Notes: a model not told the origin generated them from the sequence alone. 64,000 bases of DNA from Gemmatimonadaceae bacterium (GCA_036273715.1 DASUHB010000034.1:62001-126000); one strand, 5' to 3'. Shown: positions 42,845 through 53,744, counted from the first letter of the stretch. Made by a program: numbers and translations.

Positions 42845-43091
42845 GAAAAACGAGCCGCGGAGGCACGTTCATTCGATCGTGCATCGCGCTCGACGCGTGA
42901 TCGATCCGTTGATGTCCTTCGTCGCGGACCGTGAGTGCTCATGATCCTCGGAAAGCGTGACGCTACAAGTGAGCCGTGCGTCACAGCATTGCACTCCAAG
43001 TGCCATCCGCGCAAGACCGACGCGGTTGTCCGCTCCGTAACGACCTACCCCCACCTCCGCGTCGCTCGACGCGGTCGCCGTTGGGCGAGCG

Positions 43092-45215
43092 ATGACGTCG
43101 ACCACCGCCGAACCCGCCATTCTGCTGCCGAACCGCCCTGCCTGGCTGACAGACGAGACTGTCCGCCGGTCGGTTGTCGTATTTGCCGCGTTCGCCATTC
43201 CGGTGGGCTTCGCGTTTCACCAGTATGCGCGTCCGTTTCCGTGGCTCGGGGCGGCGCTGCTGCTCGTGGTCGCGATTGCGACTCGAGCGTTCGGGATTCC
43301 GCTTCCCGGAAAGGGATTCGCCAGTTTTGCGGTCGGCGCCGGCATCGCGGCCGTGGTCGCGCTCGGATGGGCGGCGGGCGCGCTGGCCGCGGGGATCGGC
43401 ATTCTGATCGGCGACGTCGCCGTGCGACGGCTGCCGCTGCGCAATGCGGTGGGCAACGCGGCGCATTTCTGCACGGCGTGCAGCCTGAGCGGGATGGCGT
43501 ACTACTGGGTGGCCAACGGCCAGTTGGGCGCGAGCATGTTCGTCTCGTCCAACTCGTGGCGGCTGGCGCTGCTCATCTGCCTGTTCATCGGCATTCTGAA
43601 CGCGACGTTCTACCTGCAATTGCGATTGTCGCCGGCCATCGCGTGGGTGGACGCCCGGCTGACGGCGCGCTGGGAGAGCACGGTCTCGGTGCTCGCGACG
43701 CTGCTGGCTCTGACGGCCATGCGGCTCGCGTACAGCCGGGCCGACTCGCGGTGGTATTTCGTGGAAGGCGGCATTCTGATCGGCGTGGCCGCGCTCACCC
43801 ATTGGCTGGTCAAGAAGGGTGCGTTAGGCGAAAGTCTGCAGATGGTGCAGCAACTCTCGCGCGTCATGAGCGCGAGGCCGGAGCTGCACCGCGCGATGAG
43901 CGACATCGAGGCGCTGACGCGCACGCTCGTGCCCTGGGAGGAGATGGGCATCGCGCGGTTCGACGAGGCGGCGCGCCAATTCGTGGTGCTCACGGACAGC
44001 GGGAACACGCATCTGCCCGGCCTGCGATTCCCGGCCGACCAGGGCATGCCCGCGCTCGCCCTCCAGCGCGGCCGCGCAGTGACGCGCCGCGATGCCGGCG
44101 CCGATCTCAACGAGGTCACGCGGCACGCGGGCTCCGAGATCGCGGTGCCGCTCAAGTACGGCGACCGGCTCGTGGGCCTGTGGATCGTTAGGCATTCGCG
44201 CACCGACATGTATCGCGACTACGACGCGCAGCTGCTCGACGGCGTCGCGCCGCAGCTCGCGCTGTCGTTGTCGCTCGACTCGCTCATCCAGCCGGTGCTC
44301 GATGCGTCCGAGCACATGACGCAGCACGTGGAGGCGATCACCGCCACCACGCAGCAGCTGCACGCATCCTCCCAGGAAAGCGCCAATACCGCGCGCATGC
44401 TCGCCTCGACGGTGCGCGCGCTGTCCGACACGCTGTCCAAGGGCGCGGACGAAGCGCGTGCGGCGCAGGAAGTGGCCGAGAGCACGGTGTCCGAGGGACG
44501 CGGCACGCAGATAAAGGGCGAGCAGATGCTGAAGGATTCGCGCATGGTGCGCGGCGCCACGGAGCAGGCCTCCGCGCAGCTCACCGCCGCGGCCGCGATC
44601 GTACAGGAAGGCGCGCAGGAAGTGTCGCGGCTTCAAGACGTCTCGAGCGCCGTGCAGAAGTTCGGTCAGACGATCACGTCGCTCGCCGACCAAACCGGGT
44701 TGCTGGCCTTGAACGCCGCCGTCGAAGCGGCGCGTGCCGGGACGCACGGACGTGGATTCGCGGTGGTCGCGCAGGAGATCCGTGCGCTCGCCGACCGCAG
44801 CGCCGCGGAAGCGGAAGCAATGGACCGCGCGGTGCGTGAGATTCGCGCGGCACTCGATCGGGCTGTGACGCTCATGCAGCGCACGAGAGAAGAAGTCTTG
44901 GGCGTCGCCCAAGCGAGCAGCGGTTGGGTCGATGAGCTCGACCGCATCGTGGCGGCGTCGGAGACGGTGGCATCAGCCGGGTATCGCATCGTCGATGCGG
45001 CGCGCGAAAACGCGCAGCGTTCCGACATCATGGCCTTGGCGCTCGCAGGCGCTCAGCAGGACGCATCGCACGCGGCGATGGAGACCGACGTCGTCGCCGG
45101 CGCCAGCACCCAGCAGGAAAGCGCAATCGAAGCGCTCAACGATGCCGCGACGCAACTGAGCATCACCGCGCACGAACTGGCGGGCGCGGTGGCGGCTGTG
45201 AGAAAGGCGGACTAA
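43092..45215 (+). CDS. Methyl-accepting chemotaxis protein with multi-spanning membrane sensor and GAF domain
   Basis: A 707-residue receptor of unusual layout. Residues about 28-230 hold six to eight membrane helices (for example [20 protein letters not shown] and [19 protein letters not shown]), resembling MASE-type integral sensors rather than a periplasmic domain. A GAF-like domain follows (about 255-400; [35 protein letters not shown]), then a signalling domain with a variant tip ([35 protein letters not shown]). No HAMP domain is obvious. It probably senses a membrane-soluble or cytoplasmic cue and feeds the adjacent che cluster. Only part of the canonical hairpin is conserved, so its kinase coupling may differ. 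Confidence 0.87.
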   Translation: MTSTTAEPAILLPNRPAWLTDETVRRSVVVFAAFAIPVGFAFHQYARPFPWLGAALLLVVAIATRAFGIPLPGKGFASFAVGAGIAAVVALGWAAGALAAGIGILIGDVAVRRLPLRNAVGNAAHFCTACSLSGMAYYWVANGQLGASMFVSSNSWRLALLICLFIGILNATFYLQLRLSPAIAWVDARLTARWESTVSVLATLLALTAMRLAYSRADSRWYFVEGGILIGVAALTHWLVKKGALGESLQMVQQLSRVMSARPELHRAMSDIEALTRTLVPWEEMGIARFDEAARQFVVLTDSGNTHLPGLRFPADQGMPALALQRGRAVTRRDAGADLNEVTRHAGSEIAVPLKYGDRLVGLWIVRHSRTDMYRDYDAQLLDGVAPQLALSLSLDSLIQPVLDASEHMTQHVEAITATTQQLHASSQESANTARMLASTVRALSDTLSKGADEARAAQEVAESTVSEGRGTQIKGEQMLKDSRMVRGATEQASAQLTAAAAIVQEGAQEVSRLQDVSSAVQKFGQTITSLADQTGLLALNAAVEAARAGTHGRGFAVVAQEIRALADRSAAEAEAMDRAVREIRAALDRAVTLMQRTREEVLGVAQASSGWVDELDRIVAASETVASAGYRIVDAARENAQRSDIMALALAGAQQDASHAAMETDVVAGASTQQESAIEALNDAATQLSITAHELAGAVAAVRKAD

Positions 45216-45244
45216 GCCTCTCCTGTCGAGCAGGCGTGCGGCGC

Positions 45245-45727
45245 TCAGATAGCGCTGAGCTGCGGCACCCCGCGTCCCTTCTTCATCGGATCGCGCAAGC
45301 TCGCAATGATGCGGGCCGCCGTCGCGTCGAGCTGCGTGCGGTCCGGCATGGATGAGCCCGGGAATGGCAAGGGGACGTCGAATCCATCGCCGACGCGTCT
45401 CGGTATCAGATGGATGTGGAAGTGGTACACGTCCTGGCCCGCCGACTCGCCACTCGAGACCACCAGATTCATTCCCTCGGTTCCGCTCACCCGTCTGACC
45501 ACCGGTCCGAGCTCCATGGCGACCGAGAACAAGTGCATGCCGAGGTCTGACGGAAGATCGAGCAGCGACTCGTAGTGCTGGCGCGGGACCACGAGCACGT
45601 GTCCGTGGTTCACCGGCTGAATGTCCATGAATGCGAGGGCATCACGATCTTCATAGCACATCGAGACTTCTGCGGCGCCTTGGATGATGTCGCAGAAGAT
45701 GCAGTGGTTGGTGCCGGGGCGATTCAT
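45245..45727 (-). CDS. HIT family nucleotide hydrolase/transferase
   Basis: A 160-residue histidine-triad protein. The zinc-like Cys pair CIFCDIIQG at the N-terminus and the triad QDVYHFHIHLIPRR are clear. HIT proteins hydrolyse nucleoside phosphoramidates or dinucleoside polyphosphates. GGAGGGAGG directly upstream of ATG 45727 is an excellent ribosome-binding site and fixes the start against longer frames. It is divergent from the TPR-CHAT gene. Confidence 0.93.
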   Translation of the reverse strand: MNRPGTNHCIFCDIIQGAAEVSMCYEDRDALAFMDIQPVNHGHVLVVPRQHYESLLDLPSDLGMHLFSVAMELGPVVRRVSGTEGMNLVVSSGESAGQDVYHFHIHLIPRRVGDGFDVPLPFPGSSMPDRTQLDATAARIIASLRDPMKKGRGVPQLSAI

Positions 45728-45841
45728 GGAGCCTCCCTCCGTTGAGACTGCGTTGTTACGCACGGCTGGTGCCATCGACGCAGCCCGACGATGCAGCGCT
45801 ACTCTTGCTGCGCAAGCCAGCCGATCTGTATTAGTAGCCAG

Positions 45842-48682
45842 ATGATTCTCATCCGCGCCGCACTGGCCGTTGCCGCTCTCTTTCAGTCGGCCCCCTCCCC
45901 CGTGAACGCGGGGTCGCCGACACAGATCGTTGCATCGGTGACACGGGCGGTGGAGCATGACAGTGCGGCCGAAGCGCGCGAGATGTGGTTGGTCCGGCTG
46001 AGCCAGGACCCGAACGACCGCGGGTCGCTGCTCGCACTCGAACTCCTCGCCGAGCGGGTCTACGACTTTCCCAGGGCGACGCAGTATTTCGGCCGGCTGG
46101 TGAGCGCCGGCACTCCGCCCGACAGCTTCGCGGCGTACGGTGCGCTCGAGCGCGGCAAAGGATTGTTCAGCCGGGGGCTGCTGACCCAGGCCGAATCCAT
46201 GTTCGTGGACGCGGCGGCGATCGCGCGCGCGGCGCGCGATCGGCCGGCCGAATTCGATGCAACGCTCGGCGTCGCGATGGCGCGCGGTCGAACGTTAGGC
46301 GGCGAAGTCGAGGCAGCGATGCTCGACAGCCTCGGCCGCAACGTACCGCGCGACCCCGCGCTCGACGCCGCGTGGCGCTGCGAGCGCGCGGCGCTGGCGG
46401 CGCGCACGGGCGAGCGCACCGCGGCGGCGCTGGCCACCCAGGGCATCGCGCTCGCGCGGCGCGCGGGGGATACACGTCTCGAGGCGCGATGCACGTGGAT
46501 TCTGGCACAGGACTACGTGCGGCAAGGCGACATGCACACCGTGGCCGTTCTGCTCACGCGCGCCGAGGCGATGCTCGAGAATGCGCACGAGCGCTCGGGG
46601 CTGTCGTCGATGCTGCAGTGGCACGGGTTCATGGAAGTCTCAATCGCCAACTACGGTCGCGCCCAGCAGCTCTTGCAGCACGCGGTGCGCGAGGCGGAGG
46701 CCTCGGGCAATCTCTCATCGCTGGCGTGGTCGTTGGTGAACCTGAGTCAGATCTCGCTCTCGATGAACGACCTGCCGTCGGCCGAGGATCGCGCGGCCCG
46801 CGCCGAGTCGTCGTTCCGCGCGACGAAAGACCAATGGGGACTGGCAACGGCGATCGGGCTGCGCGGGCAGGTCGCGTTGGACATCGGCGACACGGCGGCG
46901 GCGCGCCGCCAGTACACGGTGGCGTTGGGCCTGGCCCGACGGGACCGCAATGCGTTAGGCATCGCGGGCGCGCATCTGGCGCTGGCCGACCTCGCGGTGC
47001 GCGAGCGCGACTGGCCGGTGGCGCGGCGCGAGCTCGACGCGCAGCGCGTCGCGTTCCAGCGAGGAGGCGCCACCGGCTGGGCCTCGGGACAAGACTTTTT
47101 CTACGGCGTGCTCGCGCTGCGCCAGGGCAAGTGGAGCGAAGCGGCGCGCCGGTTTCGCGCCGACCTGGCGACGCTCGACAGCTCGCAGCACGTTAGGCGC
47201 TACCTGTCGCAAGCGCTGACCGCCGAAGCCTTCCTGCGCCGGGGCGACACGATCGCCGCCGAGCAACGGTTAGGCGAAGCCAGCGCGCAGCTCGACGCGT
47301 GGCGCAATACGCTCGGCGATCAACAGCTCAAGCAGCTGGCGTTTCAGGTACGCGATGCGTTCGGCGGGCGGCCGCCGGCGATCGCGATGCTCATCGCGGG
47401 CATCGCGCAGGCGGGCCGCGTGGAGCAGGCGTTCGCGCTCGCCGAACGCCGCCGCGCCCGCGAGCTGCGCGACCGCTTGTCGCGCGCCGCCGGCTTGCGG
47501 CTTGCCGCCGGCGACAACGCCGACGTCCCCGGGGCGACGGCGCCGGTCACGGCGGCCGACGTGCAGCGCGCGCTTCCCGACGACCGGACGGCCGTGCTCG
47601 AATACGTTGCCGGTCGCGCGGGTCAGCCGACCACCGTGTTCGTGCTCACGCGGCATCGCGTGCGCGTACACGTGCTGACGCCGCTCGATTCGGTGCGCGA
47701 CGCCGCCGCGCGATTCGAGGCGCTGATCGAGAGCGGCGGACACGTGCGCGAGCTGGCGAGGCAGTTAGGCAAAGCGATGCTCGAGCCTGCGCTTCGCGAT
47801 CTGCCGTCCGGAGTAACCAATCTGGTCGTCGTGCCCGACGAGGCGCTGTGGTCGGTGCCGATGCAGGCTCTCGTCCTCGATGATGGCCGCTGGGCGATCG
47901 AGCGCTACGCTATCGCTACGGTGCCGTCGGCCGCCGTGTCCGTGATGTTGTGGCAGCGGCCGGCCCCGTCCGGGCCGGCGCGGCTTCTCGCGTTCGGCGA
48001 TCCGCAGTTCGCCGGCGAGGACGATGGTGGCGCGGGCCCGATCGCCCTGCGCGCGGCGACGGCGCACGATGCATCGCTGCCGCGTCTGCCAGGGACGGCG
48101 CGCGAGGTGCGCGCGGTGGCGCGCTTTGCCTCGGACGCGGTGATTCGTCTGCGCGGCGATGCGAGCGCGGCGTTTCTCGAGCGGACGCCTCTCGCGTCGT
48201 ATCGCGTGATCCACTTCGCGACGCACGCGGTGACCGACGACAACGGCATCTCGCACGCCGGCTTGGCGCTCGCGCCCGGCAGCGGCAGCGATGGCTTCGT
48301 GAGCGACGGCGACCTCGCGGCGCTGCAGCTGAACGCCGACCTCGTGGTGCTGTCGGCATGTCACACGGCCGGCGGCGCTGTGTTAGGCGGCGAGGGTGTG
48401 CGCGGACTCACGGCGCCGCTGCTCCAGGCCGGCGCGCGCTCGGTGCTGGCCACCGAATGGCCGGTGGACGACGAACGCACGGTGCCGATGATCGTCGCGT
48501 TCTATTCCGCGCTCGCGGACGGCCGAACCGTAGCGGATGCGCTGCGGGAGGCGGCGCTCGACGCGATGAAGAATGGCGCGCCGCCGCGCGAATGGGCCGC
48601 GTTCCGGCTCGTCGGCAACCCGACCGTGCGCGTGCCGCTCCGTCAGGCGCGCGGCCTCTTCGGCTGGCCGTGGTGGCGCTAG
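45842..48682 (+). CDS. Exported TPR-CHAT protein (caspase-like peptidase domain)
   Basis: A 946-residue protein. A signal peptide (MILIRAALAVAALFQSAPSP) is followed by about 500 residues of tetratricopeptide-like helical repeats and a C-terminal CHAT domain. The catalytic pair is visible: His in VIHFATHAVTDD (about 794) and Cys in VVLSACHTAGG (about 840). CHAT is a caspase-like peptidase fold; TPR-CHAT proteins are usually activated by partners bound to the TPRs. Here export is predicted, so it would act in the periplasm or outside. ATG 45842 is chosen over 45791 because the signal peptide begins there. It is convergent with an anti-sigma/ECF sigma pair, a linkage I regard as suggestive. Confidence 0.87.
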   Translation: MILIRAALAVAALFQSAPSPVNAGSPTQIVASVTRAVEHDSAAEAREMWLVRLSQDPNDRGSLLALELLAERVYDFPRATQYFGRLVSAGTPPDSFAAYGALERGKGLFSRGLLTQAESMFVDAAAIARAARDRPAEFDATLGVAMARGRTLGGEVEAAMLDSLGRNVPRDPALDAAWRCERAALAARTGERTAAALATQGIALARRAGDTRLEARCTWILAQDYVRQGDMHTVAVLLTRAEAMLENAHERSGLSSMLQWHGFMEVSIANYGRAQQLLQHAVREAEASGNLSSLAWSLVNLSQISLSMNDLPSAEDRAARAESSFRATKDQWGLATAIGLRGQVALDIGDTAAARRQYTVALGLARRDRNALGIAGAHLALADLAVRERDWPVARRELDAQRVAFQRGGATGWASGQDFFYGVLALRQGKWSEAARRFRADLATLDSSQHVRRYLSQALTAEAFLRRGDTIAAEQRLGEASAQLDAWRNTLGDQQLKQLAFQVRDAFGGRPPAIAMLIAGIAQAGRVEQAFALAERRRARELRDRLSRAAGLRLAAGDNADVPGATAPVTAADVQRALPDDRTAVLEYVAGRAGQPTTVFVLTRHRVRVHVLTPLDSVRDAAARFEALIESGGHVRELARQLGKAMLEPALRDLPSGVTNLVVVPDEALWSVPMQALVLDDGRWAIERYAIATVPSAAVSVMLWQRPAPSGPARLLAFGDPQFAGEDDGGAGPIALRAATAHDASLPRLPGTAREVRAVARFASDAVIRLRGDASAAFLERTPLASYRVIHFATHAVTDDNGISHAGLALAPGSGSDGFVSDGDLAALQLNADLVVLSACHTAGGAVLGGEGVRGLTAPLLQAGARSVLATEWPVDDERTVPMIVAFYSALADGRTVADALREAALDAMKNGAPPREWAAFRLVGNPTVRVPLRQARGLFGWPWWR

Positions 48683-48722
48683 CGTCGAACACCGACCAGC
48701 GCGCGGGCGAGCGCCGCCGGCA

Positions 48723-48758
48723 GCCTAACGACGTGGCGGCCCCGGCGTTGCGTTAGGC
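48723..48758. repeat. Inverted pair of the GCCTAACG/CGTTAGGC word, possible terminator
   Basis: GCCTAACG (48723-48730) and CGTTAGGC (48751-48758) are 8-bp inverted copies separated by 20 nt in the gap between the convergent CHAT and anti-sigma genes. They can form a hairpin, so here the iterated word may contribute to transcription termination. Confidence 0.5.
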
Positions 48759-48760
48759 CG

Positions 48761-49366
48761 CTACCGCGGCCCCACGGGCACGATCGCCGAGCGCACTTCG
48801 CTGCCGTCCGACAATCGCGCGCGCACCCACCACTGCTCGTTCGGCACCGGCGACCCCCGCAAACGCGTCGGGAGGGCGAACGACGTGTCGGCCGTGGTTC
48901 CGGCGGCGAGCACCGCACCCTGCCCGTCCATCACTTCGACCAGGTAGGACACCGCGCGCGGCACGGCGTGCCAGCGGAGCACCGAAGCGTGCGCGATCGT
49001 CGGAGCCAGCACGACTCCGCGTGCGGCCGGCCCGCGCATCTCGGTCCTGCCCGTCGATGTCGACCGGAGCGCGATGGCCGCCGCCGCCACCGCGATGATC
49101 GCGGATGCAGCAATGACCCAGGGAGTCGCCAGACGGGAAGGGCGCACCGTCGGCGCCGCTGCGCGCAGCGCCCGGAGCAGCTCGAGCTCCTGACTGCACG
49201 ACGCGCACGCGAACGCATGATCGAGCGTCGCCAAGCGCTCCTGCTCGGTGCCGTCCCGGTTGACGAGCGCCTGCAGCGCCTCCGGCTGCGGGCACGATGT
49301 GCCGGGCGACGCGTCGCGCGCCGCCAACGCCTCCCGATACAGCTCCTGCAGCCGTGCGTCTGTCAT
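48761..49366 (-). CDS. Zinc-finger anti-sigma factor with one membrane helix
   Basis: A 201-residue transmembrane anti-sigma factor. The zinc-binding anti-sigma signature is seen as HAFACASC, with a further Cys in SPGTSCPQPEAL. The membrane helix (WVIAASAIIAVAAAAIAL) lies at about 82-100. The outer domain (VLRWHAVPRAVSYLVEVMD) looks like a fibronectin-III-like fold. The start overlaps the sigma factor stop (ATGA). It holds the sigma factor until an envelope signal releases it (family knowledge). Confidence 0.85.
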   Translation of the reverse strand: MTDARLQELYREALAARDASPGTSCPQPEALQALVNRDGTEQERLATLDHAFACASCSQELELLRALRAAAPTVRPSRLATPWVIAASAIIAVAAAAIALRSTSTGRTEMRGPAARGVVLAPTIAHASVLRWHAVPRAVSYLVEVMDGQGAVLAAGTTADTSFALPTRLRGSPVPNEQWWVRARLSDGSEVRSAIVPVGPR

Positions 49367-49959
49367 CTTTCCGCCTCCGGTCCGATCCCTTGCTGCGTTA
49401 GGCGCTCGCGAAGATCGGCGAGCCCGCGATACAGCAGATTGCGCGTCTTGGCCTCCGACCAGCCCAATAGCCCGGCGATCTCTTCACGGGTGTAGCCGGC
49501 CAGATACATGCGAACCACCGGCCGGCGCGACGGCGTGATCGTGTCGATCGCACGCGCCACCTGCTGCGCCAACTCCGACGACTCCAGCGACCGTTCAGGC
49601 TCGCGACGCGAGGGCGCGGCAGGGTCCTGCCCAACGTCCTCCAACGCATCCTCCCGCGGCCGGCGATGGCGCCGCAGCACGTCGAGCGCCGCCGACACCG
49701 CCGTCCGGTACAAGTAAGACGAACCGACCGAGGAAATCTGCTCACCACCTACCGGGCCCAACGATACACCGTCGGCCCCGCGATTCGAGCCCTCCGCCCT
49801 CGCGCGCCACAACCGGATGCGCACTTCCTGAAACACTTCGTCGACGTCGCTCTCCGACAACCCGTGACGGATGCCGATCCGGCGCACCATTGCGGCGAAT
49901 CGCATCAATACCGCCTCGATGGCCGGCGAGATCTGATCGGTCACGTGAGGAACACCCAT
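49363..49959 (-). CDS. ECF sigma factor paired with a membrane anti-sigma factor
   Basis: A 198-residue ECF sigma factor: region 2 (GLSESDVDEVFQEVRIRLWR, YLYRTAVSAALDVLRRHRR) and region 4 (RRPVVRMYLAGYTREEIAGL, GWSEAKTRNLLYRGLADLRE). Between them is an acidic/Ser-rich linker. The anti-sigma gene overlaps its 3' end. The pair is convergent with the exported TPR-CHAT gene, so the CHAT protein may belong to its regulon or signalling path (inference). Confidence 0.9.
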   Translation of the reverse strand: MGVPHVTDQISPAIEAVLMRFAAMVRRIGIRHGLSESDVDEVFQEVRIRLWRARAEGSNRGADGVSLGPVGGEQISSVGSSYLYRTAVSAALDVLRRHRRPREDALEDVGQDPAAPSRREPERSLESSELAQQVARAIDTITPSRRPVVRMYLAGYTREEIAGLLGWSEAKTRNLLYRGLADLRERLTQQGIGPEAER

Positions 49960-50185
49960 GGCGCGAAGCTAGCGAGCCCGTCGTCTCGTCGCAAAAGACC
50001 GACCCGGCGCCTCGCGAACGTGCCGCTCCCCCGGCTCGTGCGTCCCGCAAAGAGGCCGGCTGCACGGCACGCCGCCGGCGCGGCCCTCACGGGCGGCTCG
50101 GACGCGGCCCGTCGTCGCGATTCGGCTGCCCATCCTCCGTCGTGAATGGTAAATTCAGGTGCTGGCTTCACTCACACAGGGGCTC

Positions 50186-52294
50186 ATGGCTACTCAAACA
50201 CGTGCCGAGCGTCGCGGCGCCGCGGCGCTCACCCGCGATCAGCTGATTGCGGCGTACCGGACCATGTATCTGTCGCGACGGCTGGACGACAAAGAGATCC
50301 AGCTCAAGGGACAAAACAAGATCTTCTTTCAGATCTCCGGCGCCGGTCACGAAGCGGTGTTGACGGCCGCCGGCATGGCGCTGCGGCCCGGGCACGACTG
50401 GTTCTTCCCGTACTACCGCGACCGCGCCCTGTGTCTCCAGTTAGGTGTGACGCCGGCCGAGATGTTGTACGAGGCCGTGGGCGCCGCGCGCGACCCCAGT
50501 TCCGGCGGCCGGCAGATGCCCAGCCACTGGGGCAGCAAGCGCCTCAACATCGTATCGTCATCGTCGCCCACCGGCACCCAGTTTCTGCACGCCACCGGAT
50601 GCGCCGAGGCGTCGCTCCGCGCATCACTGCTCTCGATCACCAAAGGCTTCGAGTCCGATGAAGTCACGTACGTGTCGGCGGGCGATGGCACGACCAGCGA
50701 AGGCGAGTTCTGGGAATCGCTGAATACCTCCTGCAACCTCGGCCTGCCCGTCGTTTATCTCATCGAAGACAACGGCTACGCGATCTCGGTGCCGGTCGAA
50801 GTGAACACGGCGGGCGGCAACATCTCGAAGCTGCTCGCGGCGATGCCGGGGCTGTTCATCGAGGAGGTGGACGGCTGCGATGTGGTGGCCAGCTACGCGG
50901 CGATGAGCAAGGCCGTCGCGTACGCGCGCGCACGCCGCGGGCCGGCGTTGGTGCACGCGCACGTGATCCGGCCGTACTCGCACTCGTTGTCCGACCAGGA
51001 AACGATGTACCGGCCGCCCGAGGAGCGCGAAGCGGACGCGGCGCGCGATCCGTTAGTCACCTTCCCCAAGTGGCTCGTGGCCGAAGGCCACATCAGCGAC
51101 AAGGACCTCGAGGCGCTCAAAGCCGAGGTCGACGCGGAGATCCTCGCGGCAACGGATGACGCGCTCCCCCAGCCGCAGCCGGCGGCCGACACGGTGCTCT
51201 ACGCCGTGTACTCGCCCGACGTCGATCCGACGAGCGAACAATTCGACACCGAAGACGATCCCAAGTTCTCGGGCGAGCCGACGACGATGGTCGATCTGCT
51301 CAACGCGTGCATGAAAGACGAAATGCACCGCGACGGGAACATCCTCGTGTTCGGTGAGGACGTGGCCGACGCATCGCGCTCGCAGTACCTCGGCAAGGTG
51401 AAAGGCAAGGGCGGCGTGTTCAAGGTGACGTGGGGCTTGCAGAAGGAATTCGGCGGCGACCGCGTCTACAATTCTCCGTTAGCCGAAGCGAACATCGCCG
51501 GCCGCGCGGTCGGCTTGGCGGTGCGCGGGTTCAAGCCGGTGGTCGAGATTCAGTTCTTCGACTACATCTGGCCCGCGTACATGCAGATTCGCAACGAGCT
51601 CGCGACCATGCGCTGGCGCTCGAACAACGAATTCAGCGCGCCGGCCGTGGTGCGCGTGACGTACGGCGGCTACATCCGCGGCGCGATCTATCACTCGCAG
51701 ACCGGGGCGTCGCTGTTCACGCATTGTCCCGGGCTGCGCGTCGTCTGCCCGGCCACCGCGCTCGATGCGAACGGACTGTTGCGCACCGCGATTCGCTGCG
51801 ATGATCCGGTGATCTTCCTCGAGCACAAGCATCTCTATCGCCAGACGTACAACAAGGGCCGCAATCCGGGGCCGAACTTCATGATTCCGTTCGGGAAGGC
51901 GAAGATTCTGCGCGAGGGCGCGGGCATCACGTTAGTCACGTACGGCGCGACGGTACAGCGCGCGCTGGTGGCGGCGAACAAAGTGGCGGAGGACGGCATC
52001 GACGTCGAGGTGATCGACTTGCGGACGCTCTCGCCGTGGGATCGCGACGCCGTGATGACGTCGGTGCGCAAGACATCGCGGGTGATCGTGGCCTACGAGG
52101 ATTCGCTCTCGTGGGGCTACGGCGCGGAGATCGCGGCGGCGATCGCGGACGAGTGCTTTGCGTGGCTCGACGCGCCGGTGAAGCGCGTGGCATCCACGGA
52201 CACGTTCGTGGGCTATGCGCCGTCGCTCGAGGATGCGATCCTGCCGCAGACCGACGATTTCGTTCGCGCCTACCGGGAGCTGGCGGCGTTCTGA
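50186..52294 (+). CDS. Fused E1 alpha-beta subunit of a 2-oxoacid (branched-chain type) dehydrogenase
   Basis: A 702-residue thiamine-diphosphate enzyme that decarboxylates 2-oxoacids and acylates the E2 lipoyl domain. Residues about 1-330 are E1-alpha (ISGAGHEAV, thiamine motif [15 protein letters not shown] to EDNGYAIS). After an acidic linker the E1-beta part follows ([54 protein letters not shown]). The fused form is known for 2-oxoisovalerate dehydrogenases in several phyla. No E2 or E3 gene is adjacent. ATG 50186 is preferred over ATG 50159. A strong terminator follows. Confidence 0.93.
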   Translation: MATQTRAERRGAAALTRDQLIAAYRTMYLSRRLDDKEIQLKGQNKIFFQISGAGHEAVLTAAGMALRPGHDWFFPYYRDRALCLQLGVTPAEMLYEAVGAARDPSSGGRQMPSHWGSKRLNIVSSSSPTGTQFLHATGCAEASLRASLLSITKGFESDEVTYVSAGDGTTSEGEFWESLNTSCNLGLPVVYLIEDNGYAISVPVEVNTAGGNISKLLAAMPGLFIEEVDGCDVVASYAAMSKAVAYARARRGPALVHAHVIRPYSHSLSDQETMYRPPEEREADAARDPLVTFPKWLVAEGHISDKDLEALKAEVDAEILAATDDALPQPQPAADTVLYAVYSPDVDPTSEQFDTEDDPKFSGEPTTMVDLLNACMKDEMHRDGNILVFGEDVADASRSQYLGKVKGKGGVFKVTWGLQKEFGGDRVYNSPLAEANIAGRAVGLAVRGFKPVVEIQFFDYIWPAYMQIRNELATMRWRSNNEFSAPAVVRVTYGGYIRGAIYHSQTGASLFTHCPGLRVVCPATALDANGLLRTAIRCDDPVIFLEHKHLYRQTYNKGRNPGPNFMIPFGKAKILREGAGITLVTYGATVQRALVAANKVAEDGIDVEVIDLRTLSPWDRDAVMTSVRKTSRVIVAYEDSLSWGYGAEIAAAIADECFAWLDAPVKRVASTDTFVGYAPSLEDAILPQTDDFVRAYRELAAF

Positions 52295-52321
52295 GCTCCC
52301 GCTGGTTCTTCGTTAGCCAAG

Positions 52322-52352
52322 ACGAGGCCCGCGTGTCGTACGCGGGCCTCGT
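52322..52352 (+). terminator. Intrinsic-terminator-like hairpin after the E1 gene
   Basis: Perfect 13-bp arms ACGAGGCCCGCGT and ACGCGGGCCTCGT with a GTCGT loop lie 28 nt after the stop and are followed by TGTGT. This is the strongest terminator-like structure in the window. Confidence 0.8.
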
Positions 52353-52565
52353 TGTGTCGGGCCGCTGCGATCGCCTAAGTCACAAAGGCGAGCTGGGGCG
52401 GCGGGATTCTACAGATAGAAAGCGCCTAACTGTCCATAGAATTCGGAATTGCGACGCTAATACCTCACGCGTTCTGCCGCCTTCGCCAAACTCAGGCACA
52501 GACGTCCAGTCGCGACGGGAATGAGTGTCGAATCCGCCGACGTTAGGCACCGGCGCCGATGGCAT

Positions 52566-53744
52566 CTATTGAGGCAGGTGCATTGCGCGCATCGCCGTTC
52601 GAAACAGTTCATTCACAACTGGTTGGCATGCTACGACATTCCGCGCCGCTCGGAAGCGCGCGTAGCCAGTGCTCGCGAGATTCTCCCGTAGCTGCATCGC
52701 CGCGGCAGTGTCTCGTTGCCCGGTCTCTTCTCTGGCAAGCAGTTGCAGTGTTTCTATCGCTACCACCTCGTCATCTAGCCTACGGGCCCCTGCAATCACC
52801 TCCTCGGCTACCGCGCGCGCCTCTGGACTGGCTGCGACCATCCAGGCCGCCCGGACGATTTGCTGCACCAGAAGGAGAAACGCGACCGACCTGCGGTCGT
52901 CGATGCGCAGCTTTCGGCAAATGCGAATGAGCTCGTTGAACTCGGAGGCAGCTGCGTCGATTTCGTTCGCAAGGGCACGGACCTCAGCAGCACGATATCG
53001 AAACACTAGCTTCTGCCGTGGCTCTGCGCTTCGCTCATATAACCGAGCTTGATGGACCGCTCGATCCGGATCGTCACTCTGGCCTAACGCGACGACAGAG
53101 GCTTCTTGCAAAGCATACGTGGCCTTCGTGGCGACAATCCGGTGACTGAATATTGCTTCGAACCGCAGCACATCGTCATAGCGTTGCTGTGCGAGGAACA
53201 CGCTCAGCGATTCAAACGCGAGTACGAGCTCGCCGAACTCGGCCGCTTTGGTCCGATCCCAATCTAGAAGTGGCCAGAACTCATCGCCGATCTCGCATCC
53301 GGCAAGCAACGGTGTTTCGCGCGCGGTATAGGCGCGTACCTCGGTGAAGCACCGGAGCGCAAGATTGATATCCCCCCGACGGCCAGCGAGGCGCCCCTTG
53401 TTGATCCAGGGCTGGACTATCAGGAGCAGGACCGACGGCATGCCGTGACAAGTCGCAATTGCCTGCAGCCACCTGATCTGTTGATCGCAGAGGGCATCCG
53501 CATTACCAACAAGCCCTGCATGTGCTTGCACCAAAGCAGCCTGATTGGTGTAACCGATTACGGCTTGGCAGTGCTCGAACGATGGAATACGGCGACGCGT
53601 GGAAGTAGCGTCATTTAAGAACCCGAGTAGCTCCTCAGACCAGCGACCGAGTGGGCGCCGCGCCATCAGTTGAATCGGTGTCAGTAACCGATGGGCAGCA
53701 GGGATCACAAGCCCGCCGGGATGAGCACTCGTCGCCATTTTCAC
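52566..53744 (-). CDS. Unknown helical-repeat (TPR-like) protein in the low-GC island
   Basis: A 392-residue cytoplasmic protein made of amphipathic helices (KGRLAGRRGDINLALRCFTE, VRALANEIDAAASEFNELI) that look like degenerate tetratricopeptide repeats. No catalytic motif or membrane segment is seen, and I do not recognise the family. GC content is visibly lower than in neighbouring operons, suggesting transfer. The GTG start at 53744 overlaps the stop of the upstream membrane-protein gene (GTGA); ATG 53738 is an alternative. The pair forms a small operon. Confidence 0.65.
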   Translation of the reverse strand: MKMATSAHPGGLVIPAAHRLLTPIQLMARRPLGRWSEELLGFLNDATSTRRRIPSFEHCQAVIGYTNQAALVQAHAGLVGNADALCDQQIRWLQAIATCHGMPSVLLLIVQPWINKGRLAGRRGDINLALRCFTEVRAYTARETPLLAGCEIGDEFWPLLDWDRTKAAEFGELVLAFESLSVFLAQQRYDDVLRFEAIFSHRIVATKATYALQEASVVALGQSDDPDRAVHQARLYERSAEPRQKLVFRYRAAEVRALANEIDAAASEFNELIRICRKLRIDDRRSVAFLLLVQQIVRAAWMVAASPEARAVAEEVIAGARRLDDEVVAIETLQLLAREETGQRDTAAAMQLRENLASTGYARFRAARNVVACQPVVNELFRTAMRAMHLPQ

